Source of the DNA: Alphaproteobacteria bacterium
GTDB lineage: Bacteria > Pseudomonadota > Alphaproteobacteria > UBA8366
NCBI GenBank assembly: GCA_029861675.1
Contig: JAOTYV010000159.1
Coordinates: forward strand, 1 to 10,873
Direction of reading: 5' to 3'
DNA: 10,873 nucleotides
A program made the translations under genes and the position numbers. This document shows positions 1 through 7,341 of the stretch, in pieces (position 1 is the first letter of the stretch; the number at the start of each line of letters is the position of its first letter). A model generated the notes under the pieces. That model did not search any database. It was not told the DNA's origin and saw only the letters and a program-made list of their open reading frames with translations.

Positions 1-1
1 C

Positions 2-757
2 TTTGCCTGCCGCAATGCGGTGTTCGCCACGCTGCTGGCGGCCGAAGGCATGACCGGGCCGGACAAACCGTTCGAGGGGCGGCACGGTCTGTGGGAACAG
101 ATTACCGGTTCCTTCGAACTGACACCGTTCCCGACCGGCGGCGGGGACTATGTCCTGCCGGCCAGCAAGCTCAAATACTGGCCGGTGGAGGGCAACACGC
201 TGACGGCGGTTTGGGCCGCGTTGGAACTGCGCGAGAAAATGACGCTCGACGATATCGCCGCCATCGATATCGACACATACTGGTCCGCATGGCACGAAAC
301 GGCGAGCGAACCGGAAAAGTGGGATCCGAAAAACCGGGAAACCGCCGACCACAGTATGCCCTACATCTTCGCCCGGACGTTTATGGACGGCACCATCACG
401 GTCGATTCCTTCGATCCCCAGCCCATCGCCGACCCGGCATTGCGGCCGCTGATGCAGAAGATCAAGGTGCATAATTCGGCGGAGGTCGAGGCGATTTACA
501 AAGCGACCTATCCCTTCACGTATTTCTTGCGCGCGACGGTCACCGGGCGGAACGGGGAGAAGACGGTTATCGAAATCAAGAACCCCCGGGGCACGACCCA
601 AAACCCGATGGACGACGGCGAAGTGGCGGAAAAATTTCGTGGCCTGGCGGAACCGGTGCTAGGGCCGGGCCGCACGGCCGAAGCGGCGCAGGCGTGGGGC
701 CGCATCGACGCGAGCGACCTCTCCGCCGCCCTCGATATGTTGGAATTACCGGCGTAA
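2..757 (+). CDS. MmgE/PrpD family protein, C-terminal part (5' truncated by window edge)
   Basis: This is the last 251 codons of an MmgE/PrpD-family protein, read in frame from base 2 to a TAA stop. The family includes 2-methylcitrate dehydratase and cis-aconitate decarboxylase and is normally about 450 residues, so roughly the N-terminal 200 are off the window. Two signatures are visible: KYWPVEGNTLTAVWAALELR, where the Lys lies in the substrate-site region of the family, and the block DPKNRETADHSMPYIFARTF followed by a MDGTIT stretch, typical of the C-terminal domain. The visible part is fully open, with no sign of decay. PrpD-like paralogues are numerous in alphaproteobacteria and most lack a tested substrate. 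No prpB or prpC neighbour is seen, so a methylcitrate-cycle role is not supported. The GTG at base 20 is an internal valine codon rather than the start. Family assignment is firm; the substrate is unknown. Confidence 0.9.
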   Translation, partial: FACRNAVFATLLAAEGMTGPDKPFEGRHGLWEQITGSFELTPFPTGGGDYVLPASKLKYWPVEGNTLTAVWAALELREKMTLDDIAAIDIDTYWSAWHETASEPEKWDPKNRETADHSMPYIFARTFMDGTITVDSFDPQPIADPALRPLMQKIKVHNSAEVEAIYKATYPFTYFLRATVTGRNGEKTVIEIKNPRGTTQNPMDDGEVAEKFRGLAEPVLGPGRTAEAAQAWGRIDASDLSAALDMLELPA

Positions 758-777
758 CCGCCGGCGTTTGGACGGAT

Positions 778-793
778 CGGGCGGCTAAGCCCG
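778..793. terminator. Possible short hairpin between convergent genes
   Basis: CGGGC (778-782) and GCCCG (789-793) form a 5-bp stem with a 6-base loop in the 71-bp gap between the convergent MmgE/PrpD and class II aldolase genes. No T-run follows on either strand, so a rho-independent terminator is only a weak possibility. Confidence 0.25.
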
Positions 794-828
794 CCGCGTC
801 TATCGCCGCGCCGCAGGGCCGATGACGC

Positions 829-1530
829 TCAGCTCTCGATACGCTCGCGTTCCCGTACTTCGTCCTCGCAGAGCGCCCAAATCCTTCTATAAGGGCCGCG
901 GGTTTTCAGGAGTTCGGGTTCGATCTTTGCCATGTCCTCATCGCTCAAATACTCGACCGACCCCATCGCCGCGCTGATCCAGGTGCGATGGGCGTTGTCC
1001 TCGAGGATAAAAACCGATGCGGTCATCTCCACGATGTCGGCGCCGGTGACGACGATGCCGTGCGCTTTCATCAAGGCGGCCCGGTGCGGGCCCAACGTCC
1101 GGGCGAGCGAGACGCCGCGCTCGGCGTCGTTGACCAGCCGGGAATCGGGATGGATCGGGATGCCGCCGCGAAAAATCGACGCCAGGAAATAGGTCGGACG
1201 CAACTCGACTTCCGACATGCTGAAACACGTCGGGTAGAGACAGTGAAAATGCGCGACGCTGCCAACGTCGGGGCGGCTCTTATAGATCTCCAGATGGATC
1301 GGCAATTCGCTCGGCATTTGCGCCTCGTTGCCGATCCGCTTGCCGTCGAGATCGATGAGCGCGAATTCCTCCGGTTTGGAATTTCTGCCGAGATTATGCG
1401 GCGCGATAAGGATTTGGTCGGGGTCGGCAGTCCGTGCACTGATGTGCCCGAAGCCGTCGACAAAGCCGCGGCCATAAAAGAATTTCCAGGCGACGTTCAG
1501 TTTTTCCGCGAGCGCGGAGTTCGACTCCAT
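829..1530 (-). CDS. Class II aldolase/adducin family protein
   Basis: A 233-aa cytoplasmic protein of the class II aldolase/adducin fold, which includes L-fuculose-1-phosphate aldolase, ribulose-5-phosphate 4-epimerase and related lyases or decarboxylases using a divalent metal. The metal triad is readable: His94 and His96 in VAHFHCLYPT, and His157 in LMKAHGIVVTG. Glu75 in MPSELPIHLEIY matches the family's catalytic acid. The N-terminal FGHISAR segment (residues 27-33) is the usual phosphate/metal-loop region, and the length is normal. The ATG at 1528-1530 is preceded by GAAGGA about 9 bases upstream, supporting this start. It converges on the MmgE/PrpD gene and diverges from the CoA-transferase gene, so it has its own promoter in the 232-bp gap. 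These paralogues act on varied sugar-phosphate or hydroxy-acid substrates, so the reaction cannot be named from sequence alone. Confidence 0.9.
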   Translation of the reverse strand: MESNSALAEKLNVAWKFFYGRGFVDGFGHISARTADPDQILIAPHNLGRNSKPEEFALIDLDGKRIGNEAQMPSELPIHLEIYKSRPDVGSVAHFHCLYPTCFSMSEVELRPTYFLASIFRGGIPIHPDSRLVNDAERGVSLARTLGPHRAALMKAHGIVVTGADIVEMTASVFILEDNAHRTWISAAMGSVEYLSDEDMAKIEPELLKTRGPYRRIWALCEDEVRERERIES

Positions 1531-1762
1531 ACCGGATTTTCCTTCGGACCAGTCCCATCGATCCGGCTACTCTAGCAGACCCTTCCCATGTCATGTCCAT
1601 GATGCACTCTGCGCTTGGCTCCTGAGACGCCGTTCCGGCACAAATCAAGTGCGATGCAGGCCCGGTCCTTGGAGCGTCGGCATCGACCTGATAACGTTGA
1701 CCCGCGGACGACACCTGCCGGCGTGCAAAAAATCAGGCCTCAAAATTGGGAAAGATGAAGAC

Positions 1763-3187
1763 ATGAAGACCGCATTCGAAGAAGTCATGGCAATTCGGGG
1801 CGAGGACCTGCCGAAGGACCACACGGCCACGATTACCGGTGCCGATCCGGTATTGTCCACGCGGTTCAAGATCGGCGAGACGTGCGCCGCCGTGCTGGCG
1901 GGCGTCGGCACCGCCGTTTCCGATATTTGGGAACTCAAGACAGGCCGCCGCCAAGCCGTCTCCATCGACGTGCGCCGCGCCGCCGCCGCGCTGGGCAGCA
2001 CGCGCTACATGCAAAAGATGGGGCCGGACGGCGAATATCATCCTGTCGTGAACGCGAACCACGAAAAGATGATCCAAATTACCCAGCCCTGGCCGACCAA
2101 GGACGGGCGCTGGTTCCTGCCGCATTTCGGTCTGCCGAACCTGCAGGCGCGGGTGCTGAAGGTGCTCGGCTGCGAACCCAATCCCGAGTCCGTCTCGAAG
2201 GCGGTCGCGGGGTGGGACGCACTCGACCTGGAGGCGGCGATCGACGAGGCGCGCGCCTGCGGTGGCATGGTGCGCAGCAATGCGGAATGGCTCGATCATC
2301 CGCACGGCAAAACCCTACAGGCAAAACCCATCGTCGAAATCATCAAGATCGGCGATAGCGACCCCGAGCCGATGCCCCCGGGCGACCGGCCGCTGAGCGG
2401 CATCCGCGCGCTCGATCTGACGCGTATTCTCGCCGGGCCGATCGCGGCGCGGACCCTGGCGGAAAACGGCGCCGACGTGCTGATGGTGGCAGCCGAGGGC
2501 CTGCCGCAAATCGCCGAGCATGTCATGGATACGAGCCATGGCAAGCGAAGCTGCTATCTCAACCTCAAGACCGCCGAGGACGCCGCGCGGCTGAAAGAAC
2601 TGGTGCGCGAAGCCGATGTGTTTTCGCAGGGCTATCGCCCCGGCATGCTCGCCGGCCTTGGCTTCGCGCCGGAGCAGCTCGCGGAAATCCGCCCCGGTAT
2701 CGTCTATTGCTCGATTAGTTGTTTCGGCGCGGACGGCCCGTTCAGCCACCGCGGCGGCTGGGAGCAAGTTGCCCAGACCGTAACCGGCATCTGCCAGGAG
2801 GGGAGTCCCGAGCGGCCGAAATTATTGCCGGCGGCGGCCTGCGACTACACCACGGGGTATCTCGGTGCCTATGGCATCCTCCTGGCGCTGGCGCGCCGCG
2901 CACGTGAAGGGGGCAGCTATCATGTCCGCGTCTCCCTGTGTCAGTCGGGCATGTTCATCTATCGCCAGGGCAAGACCGGCGCCGTCGAGCCGGATTTGGG
3001 GTTGTCGGACGCCGAACTCGATGCGATGCGCATAACCTCCGAACCGGAATATGGCCCGTTGCGTCATCTCGGCCCGATCCTGCAACTGTCGGAAACACGC
3101 CCCCATTGGGTGCGTCCGACCCCGGTGCTGGGCGGCGATGCGCCGGCGTGGTCTGACGCGGTATCGGCGGCCAGTGCCGCCGAGTGA
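1763..3187 (+). CDS. CaiB/BaiF (family III) CoA-transferase with reordered halves
   Basis: A 474-aa CoA-transferase of the CaiB/BaiF family, which moves CoA between carboxylic acids. The usual N-terminal signature of the family appears only at residues 210-241 (PLSGIRALDLTRILAGPIAA, then a GADVLMV strand). The probable catalytic Asp361 lies in AACDYTTGYLGAYG, followed by the RVSLCQSG strand. Residues 35-195 instead resemble the C-terminal half of ordinary CaiB proteins: TGRRQAVSIDVRRAAAAL, then DGRWFLPHF, then AEWLDHPHGK. The order is therefore C-half-like followed by N-half-like. I chose the ATG at 1763 because conserved-looking sequence begins there and GGGAAAG lies about 8 bases upstream; an in-frame ATG at 1649 would add 38 residues with no family character. 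It is divergent from the class II aldolase. The substrate is unknown. Confidence 0.88.
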   Translation: MKTAFEEVMAIRGEDLPKDHTATITGADPVLSTRFKIGETCAAVLAGVGTAVSDIWELKTGRRQAVSIDVRRAAAALGSTRYMQKMGPDGEYHPVVNANHEKMIQITQPWPTKDGRWFLPHFGLPNLQARVLKVLGCEPNPESVSKAVAGWDALDLEAAIDEARACGGMVRSNAEWLDHPHGKTLQAKPIVEIIKIGDSDPEPMPPGDRPLSGIRALDLTRILAGPIAARTLAENGADVLMVAAEGLPQIAEHVMDTSHGKRSCYLNLKTAEDAARLKELVREADVFSQGYRPGMLAGLGFAPEQLAEIRPGIVYCSISCFGADGPFSHRGGWEQVAQTVTGICQEGSPERPKLLPAAACDYTTGYLGAYGILLALARRAREGGSYHVRVSLCQSGMFIYRQGKTGAVEPDLGLSDAELDAMRITSEPEYGPLRHLGPILQLSETRPHWVRPTPVLGGDAPAWSDAVSAASAAE

Positions 3188-3280
3188 AGAACGCGTTGTT
3201 CGCCGGTAGAGCGTAGACAGCGGCACGCTAATCCCGAGTCCGATACCGGTAACCGGCCGAAGACAGTTGCGCGCGCCCAA

Positions 3281-3304
3281 GCGTATGGCGTTTGCGTATG
3301 GCGT
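3281..3304. repeat. Two-copy direct repeat, 11 bp units
   Basis: GCGTATGGCGT occurs at 3281-3291 and again at 3294-3304, separated by TT, giving a 13-bp period. It lies in the gap between the convergent CoA-transferase gene and the small minus-strand gene. Two copies only; probably replication slippage. Confidence 0.7.
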
Positions 3305-3314
3305 GAGGCATTTC

Positions 3315-3326
3315 GGCCTTGCGGCC
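3315..3326 (-). terminator. Possible terminator hairpin after the CBS-BON operon
   Basis: On the minus strand GGCC, a GCAA tetraloop and GGCC form a compact hairpin 10 bp beyond the stop of the 100-aa gene. Flanking ATT and AAAT could extend it across one bulged G. There is no clear U-tract, so termination here is only suggested. Confidence 0.27.
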
Positions 3327-3336
3327 AATCACCACA

Positions 3337-3639
3337 TCACTTGTGTGAAACTGCCTTTTGCAGTTTTTTCAGCGCGTCGGCCAGCGTCTTCCGATGGCCC
3401 TCGTCCCGGAGCGGTTCGTCTGCGATCGACTCCGCCCATTCGGACAGGATGCCGGCAAGCAACTGATGGTGGAGGTGGATCTCGATCACGCGTTTTGCAC
3501 CGCGCGGCTTGACGATCTTGATCAGAAGGCCGTCGTTTTCCGACCGGGCCTCGAATTTCGAGTCCCGCGCGAACGACCCCATATAGAATTTGTCCGGGAA
3601 GTCGATAGAGACTTCAGCTTTGTCCTGAATCGGTTTCAT
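3337..3639 (-). CDS. Small hypothetical protein, downstream partner of CBS-BON gene
   Basis: A 100-aa protein that I do not recognise. It has no signal peptide, transmembrane segment or cysteine. Residues 8-55 alternate short hydrophobic and charged stretches that look like beta strands (VSIDF, FYMGSF, LLIKIVK, KRVIEIHLHH). Residues 58-98 look helical (LLAGILSEWAESI, then the charged RKTLADALKKLQKAV). The ATG at 3637-3639 follows CGGAG about 11 bases upstream. The gene starts 22 bp after the stop of the CBS-CBS-BON gene on the same strand, so the two are very likely co-transcribed and share the upstream FNR-type site. The small size, absence of catalytic motifs and basic C-terminus suggest an accessory or binding protein, but this is inference. 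Base composition and frame are coherent, so I believe it is a real gene. Confidence 0.72.
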   Translation of the reverse strand: MKPIQDKAEVSIDFPDKFYMGSFARDSKFEARSENDGLLIKIVKPRGAKRVIEIHLHHQLLAGILSEWAESIADEPLRDEGHRKTLADALKKLQKAVSHK

Positions 3640-3661
3640 CCCATGTAAACTCCGGGTTTTC

Positions 3662-4357
3662 TTAATCCGGTTGTTCGATCAAATTGCGCGATATTTGCAA
3701 ATGGTTCTGGATTGACGCCACTTCGGGAATGCCCTCGACGGCCACACGCAGTGCTTTCTTTTGCTCCGGTGAATTGGCCAACCCCCAGAGGTGCACCACC
3801 CCGTCCTTAACCAGGACGTTTACGTATGAACCGGGAGCGATATCCGATTTGCCGATTACCGCCAACACCGATTGGCGCAATGCCAGATCGCCCTCCGGGC
3901 GGGATGTTATCGGGATGTGCTGCACGGCAAGCGCGCGAATGATGTCGGCGCGGCTAACTATTCCGACGAGCCGCTTTCCCCGCACCACGGGAACCCGCTT
4001 GATGCGGTTTTCTTCGAGGATGCCGGCAATCTCCGATGCCGGCGTATCCTCTGTCACGGATATCACCTTTTGCGTCATGACATCGCGCACGTGAACCGCA
4101 TGGCTTTTGAGAAAATCGCGCGAGCGTTCTTCACTCGATACCATCATATCCAGCCACCAGGACCGCTTCCGCTCCGTCCCGGTTTCGACGCGGCGCAGCA
4201 GGTCACCCTCGCTGATGATTCCGACGAGCCGGCCCGCCTCGTCGACCACGGGCAGCGCGCTCACGGATCTTTCCAGCAGTTTGTGTACGACGTCGTGAAT
4301 CGACTGATCCGGAGCCGCCTTCAAAACGGTGGTGGTCATAATTTCCTTTGCCAGCAT
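3662..4357 (-). CDS. CBS-CBS-BON domain protein
   Basis: A 231-aa soluble protein with two CBS domains and a C-terminal BON domain. CBS1 spans about residues 1-57 (LAKEIMTTTVLKAAPDQSI, then ALPVVDEAGRLVGIISEGDL). CBS2 spans about 91-145 (VRDVMTQKVISVTEDTPASE, then RVPVVRGKRLVGIVSRADII). BON spans about 158-222 (VNVLVKDGVVHLWGLANSPE, then a VEGIPEVASIQNHL end). CBS pairs usually bind adenine nucleotides; BON is a small domain thought to bind phospholipid or other hydrophobic ligands, so a nucleotide- or redox-sensing role is plausible. I start at the ATG at 4355-4357, where the DIVM-like CBS beginning (LAKEIMTTT) follows directly and a weak AAAAGG lies just upstream; 68 further upstream in-frame residues have no family character. 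It leads a two-gene unit with the 100-aa gene and has an FNR-like palindrome upstream. Confidence 0.88.
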   Translation of the reverse strand: MLAKEIMTTTVLKAAPDQSIHDVVHKLLERSVSALPVVDEAGRLVGIISEGDLLRRVETGTERKRSWWLDMMVSSEERSRDFLKSHAVHVRDVMTQKVISVTEDTPASEIAGILEENRIKRVPVVRGKRLVGIVSRADIIRALAVQHIPITSRPEGDLALRQSVLAVIGKSDIAPGSYVNVLVKDGVVHLWGLANSPEQKKALRVAVEGIPEVASIQNHLQISRNLIEQPD

Positions 4358-4385
4358 CGCCTTTTCTTTTCGACGTGAAATCAAG

Positions 4386-4393
4386 GCTATAAA
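4386..4393 (-). promoter_or_regulatory. Candidate -10 element of the CBS-BON operon
   Basis: The minus strand reads TTTATAGC from 4393 down to 4386 in otherwise GC-rich DNA. A start point about 7 bases further on (roughly 4380) would place the FNR-like site 4418-4431 about 42 to 45 bp upstream, the classic class II activator position. No good -35 box is present, as expected for an activator-dependent promoter. Confidence 0.4.
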
Positions 4394-4417
4394 TCCGCCT
4401 TTATTCGGCCGCCGGCA

Positions 4418-4431
4418 TTGACCTATCTCAA
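4418..4431 (-). promoter_or_regulatory. FNR/FixK-type binding site
   Basis: The plus strand reads TTGACCTATCTCAA, that is TTGAC-N4-CTCAA, against the FNR/FixK consensus TTGAT-N4-ATCAA: 8 of the 10 defined positions match. It is centred 67 bp upstream of the CBS-CBS-BON start codon and about 180 bp upstream of aspS, so I assign it to the CBS-BON operon. FNR-family control of CBS/BON and stress-type genes at low oxygen is known in proteobacteria; binding here is inferred. Confidence 0.5.
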
Positions 4432-4539
4432 AGCGCAGATGGTTGGCTGACCGCCCCGCCTGCGGGATACGGCAAAATTCAGGCAGCGCTTGTGGGTGCC
4501 ATATTTTATGCCAGGAGGGGACGCATTGGCCGCGATGCC

Positions 4540-4568
4540 TTGACATTTCCCGCCATTCCATGCCCTTT
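4540..4568 (+). promoter_or_regulatory. Candidate sigma-70 promoter of aspS
   Basis: A perfect -35 box TTGACA is at 4540-4545. The 17-bp spaced hexamer at 4563-4568 is CCCTTT, a poor -10, although -10 boxes are loosely conserved in alphaproteobacteria. The -35 lies 61 bp upstream of the aspS ATG. No strong Shine-Dalgarno is visible before that ATG. Confidence 0.4.
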
Positions 4569-4605
4569 GCGCGGCGTCTCCCACCCCTAAGACACCGGGC
4601 AAGCC

Positions 4606-6390
4606 ATGCATTTGTATCGTACCCATACTTGCGGCGAATTGCGCATCGACCATGCCGGGCAGTCGGCCCGGCTGTCGGGCTGGATTCACCGGACCCGCGA
4701 TCACGGCAACTTGCTGTTTATCGACCTGCGCGACCACTATGGCGTGACTCAATGTGTCATCGACACCTCGAGCGCGCTCTTTCCGGCAGTCGAAAGCCTG
4801 AGCAATGAATCGGTTATCACCGTGACCGGGCCGATCACCAAGCGCACCGACGACACGATCAATGCGAGTATCCCCACCGGCGAAATCGAGCTGCGCATTG
4901 AGGAGGTCAGCGTGCAGGCGTCGGCCGAGGCGCTGCCCATGCCGGTGAACCAGGATGCGGGCTATCCGGAAGACATCCGGCTGCGTTACCGGTTCCTGGA
5001 TTTGCGGCGGGAGAGTCTTCATCGCAACATCGTGCTGCGGTCGGAGGTGATTTCCTCGATCCGCCGGCGCATGATCGAACAGGGGTTTACCGAGTTCCAA
5101 ACGCCGATCCTGACGTCGTCGTCACCGGAAGGCGCGCGGGATTACCTGGTGCCGAGCCGTCTTCATCCGGGACAGTTCTATGCCTTGCCGCAGGCGCCGC
5201 AGCAATTCAAGCAGTTGCTCATGGTGGCGGGATTCGATCGCTACTTCCAGATCGCGCCCTGTTTCCGTGACGAGGACGCGCGCGCCGACCGTTCGCCGGG
5301 CGAGTTCTATCAACTCGATCTGGAGATGTCCTTCGTCACGCAGGAGGACGTGTTCGCCGCGCTCGAGCCGGTGCTCGGCGGCGTGTTCGAGGAATTCAGC
5401 GGCGGCAAGACCGTTACAAAGGCGCCGTTTCCACGCATTCCGTTCGACGAGGCGATGCTGAAATACGGGTCCGACAAACCGGATCTGCGCATTCCGCTGG
5501 AGATTTGCGACGTGACCGAGTGCTTCCGCGATTCCGGCTTCGGCATCTTCGCCAAGGCCGTGGCGGGCGGCGCGGTCGTGCGCGCGATACCGGCGCCCGG
5601 CGCCGGTGGTCAGCCGCGCAGTTATTTCGACAAGCTGAACGATTGGGCGCGCGAGCAGGGCGCGGCGGGGCTCGGCTATATCGTCTTCGAGGATGGCGGC
5701 GGCAAGGGACCGATCGCCCGCAATCTCGAAGACGATCGTACCCTGGCTATTCGCGAAGCGACCGGGCTGAAGGATGGCGACGCGGTTTTCTTCGCCTGCG
5801 ACAAGCCGGGCGCCGCGGCGGTGTTTGCCGGCACGGTGCGCAACCGGGTCGGCGCGGATCTCGATCTGATCGAGCAGGGCTGCTTCAAGTTTTGCTGGAT
5901 CGTGGACTACCCGATGTTCGAACGGGACGAGGAGACCGGGAAAATCGAATTCAGTCACAACCCGTTTTCCATGCCGCAGGGCGGGTTGGAAGCCCTGGAG
6001 TCTATGGATCCCCTGGAGATCAAGGCCTATCAGTACGATATCGTCTGCAACGGCGTGGAGCTATCGTCGGGCGCCATTCGGAACCACCTGCCCGAGATCA
6101 TGTACAAGGCCTTCGCCATCGCTGGATATGGCGAGGATGTGGTCGAACGCCGGTTCGGCGGCATGCTCAACGCGCTCAAATTCGGTGCGCCGCCCCATGG
6201 CGGCTCGGCGCCGGGCATCGATCGAATCGTTATGCTGCTGGCGGACGAACCGAACCTCCGCGAAGTAGTCGCCTTTCCGATGAATCAGCAGGCGCAGGAT
6301 CTCATGATGGGGGCGCCCGACGAAGTGGAGCCGGAGCGTCTGCGCGACCTGCATATCCGGCTGAGCCTGCCACCTGAAAAGAAGGACTGA
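4606..6390 (+). CDS. aspS: Aspartyl-tRNA synthetase (probably non-discriminating type)
   Basis: A 594-aa class IIb aminoacyl-tRNA synthetase of full bacterial length that charges tRNA with aspartate in the cytoplasm. The N-terminal OB-fold anticodon-binding domain covers about 1-105. Class II motif 1 lies around [20 protein letters not shown] (161-180). Motif 2 is [20 protein letters not shown] (220-239), with Arg221 expected to contact ATP. The bacterial GAD insertion is about 300-415. Motif 3, [14 protein letters not shown], ends the active site with Arg540. AQDLMMGAP (563-571) is a bacterial AspRS hallmark. His33 in RTRDHGN matches the His of Pseudomonas AspRS associated with relaxed recognition of both tRNA-Asp and tRNA-Asn; discriminating enzymes such as E. 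coli AspRS carry Leu here. The start agrees with the family N-terminus ([13 protein letters not shown]). It is divergent from the CBS-BON gene and followed by eipB after 121 bp. Confidence 0.98.
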   Translation: MHLYRTHTCGELRIDHAGQSARLSGWIHRTRDHGNLLFIDLRDHYGVTQCVIDTSSALFPAVESLSNESVITVTGPITKRTDDTINASIPTGEIELRIEEVSVQASAEALPMPVNQDAGYPEDIRLRYRFLDLRRESLHRNIVLRSEVISSIRRRMIEQGFTEFQTPILTSSSPEGARDYLVPSRLHPGQFYALPQAPQQFKQLLMVAGFDRYFQIAPCFRDEDARADRSPGEFYQLDLEMSFVTQEDVFAALEPVLGGVFEEFSGGKTVTKAPFPRIPFDEAMLKYGSDKPDLRIPLEICDVTECFRDSGFGIFAKAVAGGAVVRAIPAPGAGGQPRSYFDKLNDWAREQGAAGLGYIVFEDGGGKGPIARNLEDDRTLAIREATGLKDGDAVFFACDKPGAAAVFAGTVRNRVGADLDLIEQGCFKFCWIVDYPMFERDEETGKIEFSHNPFSMPQGGLEALESMDPLEIKAYQYDIVCNGVELSSGAIRNHLPEIMYKAFAIAGYGEDVVERRFGGMLNALKFGAPPHGGSAPGIDRIVMLLADEPNLREVVAFPMNQQAQDLMMGAPDEVEPERLRDLHIRLSLPPEKKD

Positions 6391-6511
6391 CGGCAAGATT
6401 CGGGGCGGATCGGTACTGCGTTCCACGGTATGCGCAAGATTACATTCCGCCACGGCGGTGCGCGTGCCATACTCGCTGGCCTGAAACAGCAATCAGGAAA
6501 TCCCGGCGACA

Positions 6512-7321
6512 ATGCCAAGAACACTCCAGATCGTCTCGACCGTTGTCTCCATTGCCCTGATATCGGGGGCGGCGTCGGCGGGATCCATTCTGCCGCATCG
6601 CGCAGGGTATGAGCTGTCCATGGTTTCGACCCAGCCGGGCAGCGGTGTTCTCGATGTCACCGGCGTACTAAGTTACGATTGGTCGGATCAGTGCGAAGGA
6701 TGGGCGGTCGAGCAGAAGTACGCCCTGCAGATACTGCGCGGCGACGGCGCCCCGGTGCATATCACGGCGAGCTACGTGAATTGGGAATCGAAGGACGGCC
6801 GGCGCTACCGCTTCAACGTCAAGCGGATGCGCAAATCCGAGAAGACCGAGGAAACTTCCGAGGTGAAGGGCGACGCGGAACTCGGCACCGGCGGTAAGCC
6901 GGGTAAGGTTCGGTTTGAAAAGCCGCAGCGGCAGATCATCCTGCTGCCCAAGGATACGATGTTTCCGACCATGCATACGGTGACCCTGATTGCAAAGGCG
7001 GAGGCGGGCGTCCGGTTCTACCGGCGCCAGGTTTTCGATGGTGCGGAAGTGCAGGGGCCATCGACCATGACGGCGGTCCTGTTGCCGCGCAAAGCGGCGC
7101 CGCCGGGCGGGCATTCGAAATTAATTCCGAAGCCGCTGCCGGTTTGGCCGATCAATATCGCCGTATTCCCCGTCAAGCCCACGGCGGAAGTGCCGGAATT
7201 CGAAATGACGATTTATATGCAGGAGAATGGCGTGGTCCCGGAAATGCGGATGAACTACGGAGATTTCACTGTAAAAGGCACGCTCAAGCTGTTCCAGATA
7301 CTTGAGAAAGCCAAATGTTAG
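6512..7321 (+). CDS. eipB: EipB-like (DUF1849) periplasmic cell-envelope integrity protein
   Basis: A 269-aa exported protein matching the DUF1849/EipB family, a beta-spiral periplasmic protein needed for envelope integrity in Brucella. Residues 1-23 form a Sec signal peptide (TLQIVSTVVSIALISGA core, likely cleavage after AASA). The mature protein begins with the family block LPHRAGYELSM, then a beta-rich body with DQCEGWAVEQKYALQI and YVNWESKDGRRYRF. The only two cysteines, Cys61 and the terminal residue Cys269, fit the disulfide known in Brucella EipB that ties the N-terminal region to the C-terminus, so the C-terminus appears complete. AGGAA lies about 12 bases before the ATG at 6512. It follows aspS by 121 bp on the same strand and may have its own promoter, though none is obvious. 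It converges on dinB with only 20 bp between stop codons. Confidence 0.85.
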   Translation: MPRTLQIVSTVVSIALISGAASAGSILPHRAGYELSMVSTQPGSGVLDVTGVLSYDWSDQCEGWAVEQKYALQILRGDGAPVHITASYVNWESKDGRRYRFNVKRMRKSEKTEETSEVKGDAELGTGGKPGKVRFEKPQRQIILLPKDTMFPTMHTVTLIAKAEAGVRFYRRQVFDGAEVQGPSTMTAVLLPRKAAPPGGHSKLIPKPLPVWPINIAVFPVKPTAEVPEFEMTIYMQENGVVPEMRMNYGDFTVKGTLKLFQILEKAKC

Positions 7322-7341
7322 AACCGCAGGGAATGCGCGTC

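Noticed and set aside
1590..1601. TCATG-TC-CATGA inverted repeat between the divergent aldolase and CoA-transferase genes
   Set aside because: Only 5-bp arms with a 2-base centre and no extension; not distinguishable from chance.
1697..1702. TTGACC as -35 box of the CoA-transferase gene
   Set aside because: The hexamers 16 to 18 bp downstream are GC-rich with no resemblance to a -10 box.
1649..1762. Longer CoA-transferase start adding 38 residues
   Set aside because: The extra residues show no family character, and a better-placed purine-rich site precedes the ATG at 1763.
4358..4561. Longer start for the CBS-CBS-BON protein
   Set aside because: The extra 68 residues run through the FNR-like site and promoter region and do not resemble a domain; the CBS domain begins right after the ATG at 4355-4357.
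5122..5958. Long minus-strand open frame opposite aspS
   Set aside because: It is the antisense shadow of a high-GC gene; the product is Arg/Ala/Glu-rich with no recognisable motif, and aspS is unambiguous.
5505..6377. Long +1-frame open frame inside aspS
   Set aside because: Arg/Gly-rich low-complexity product in an alternate frame of a conserved gene.
6451..6462. CCGCC-AC-GGCGG inverted repeat between aspS and eipB as a terminator
   Set aside because: The loop is too short for the full stem and no T-run follows on the plus strand.
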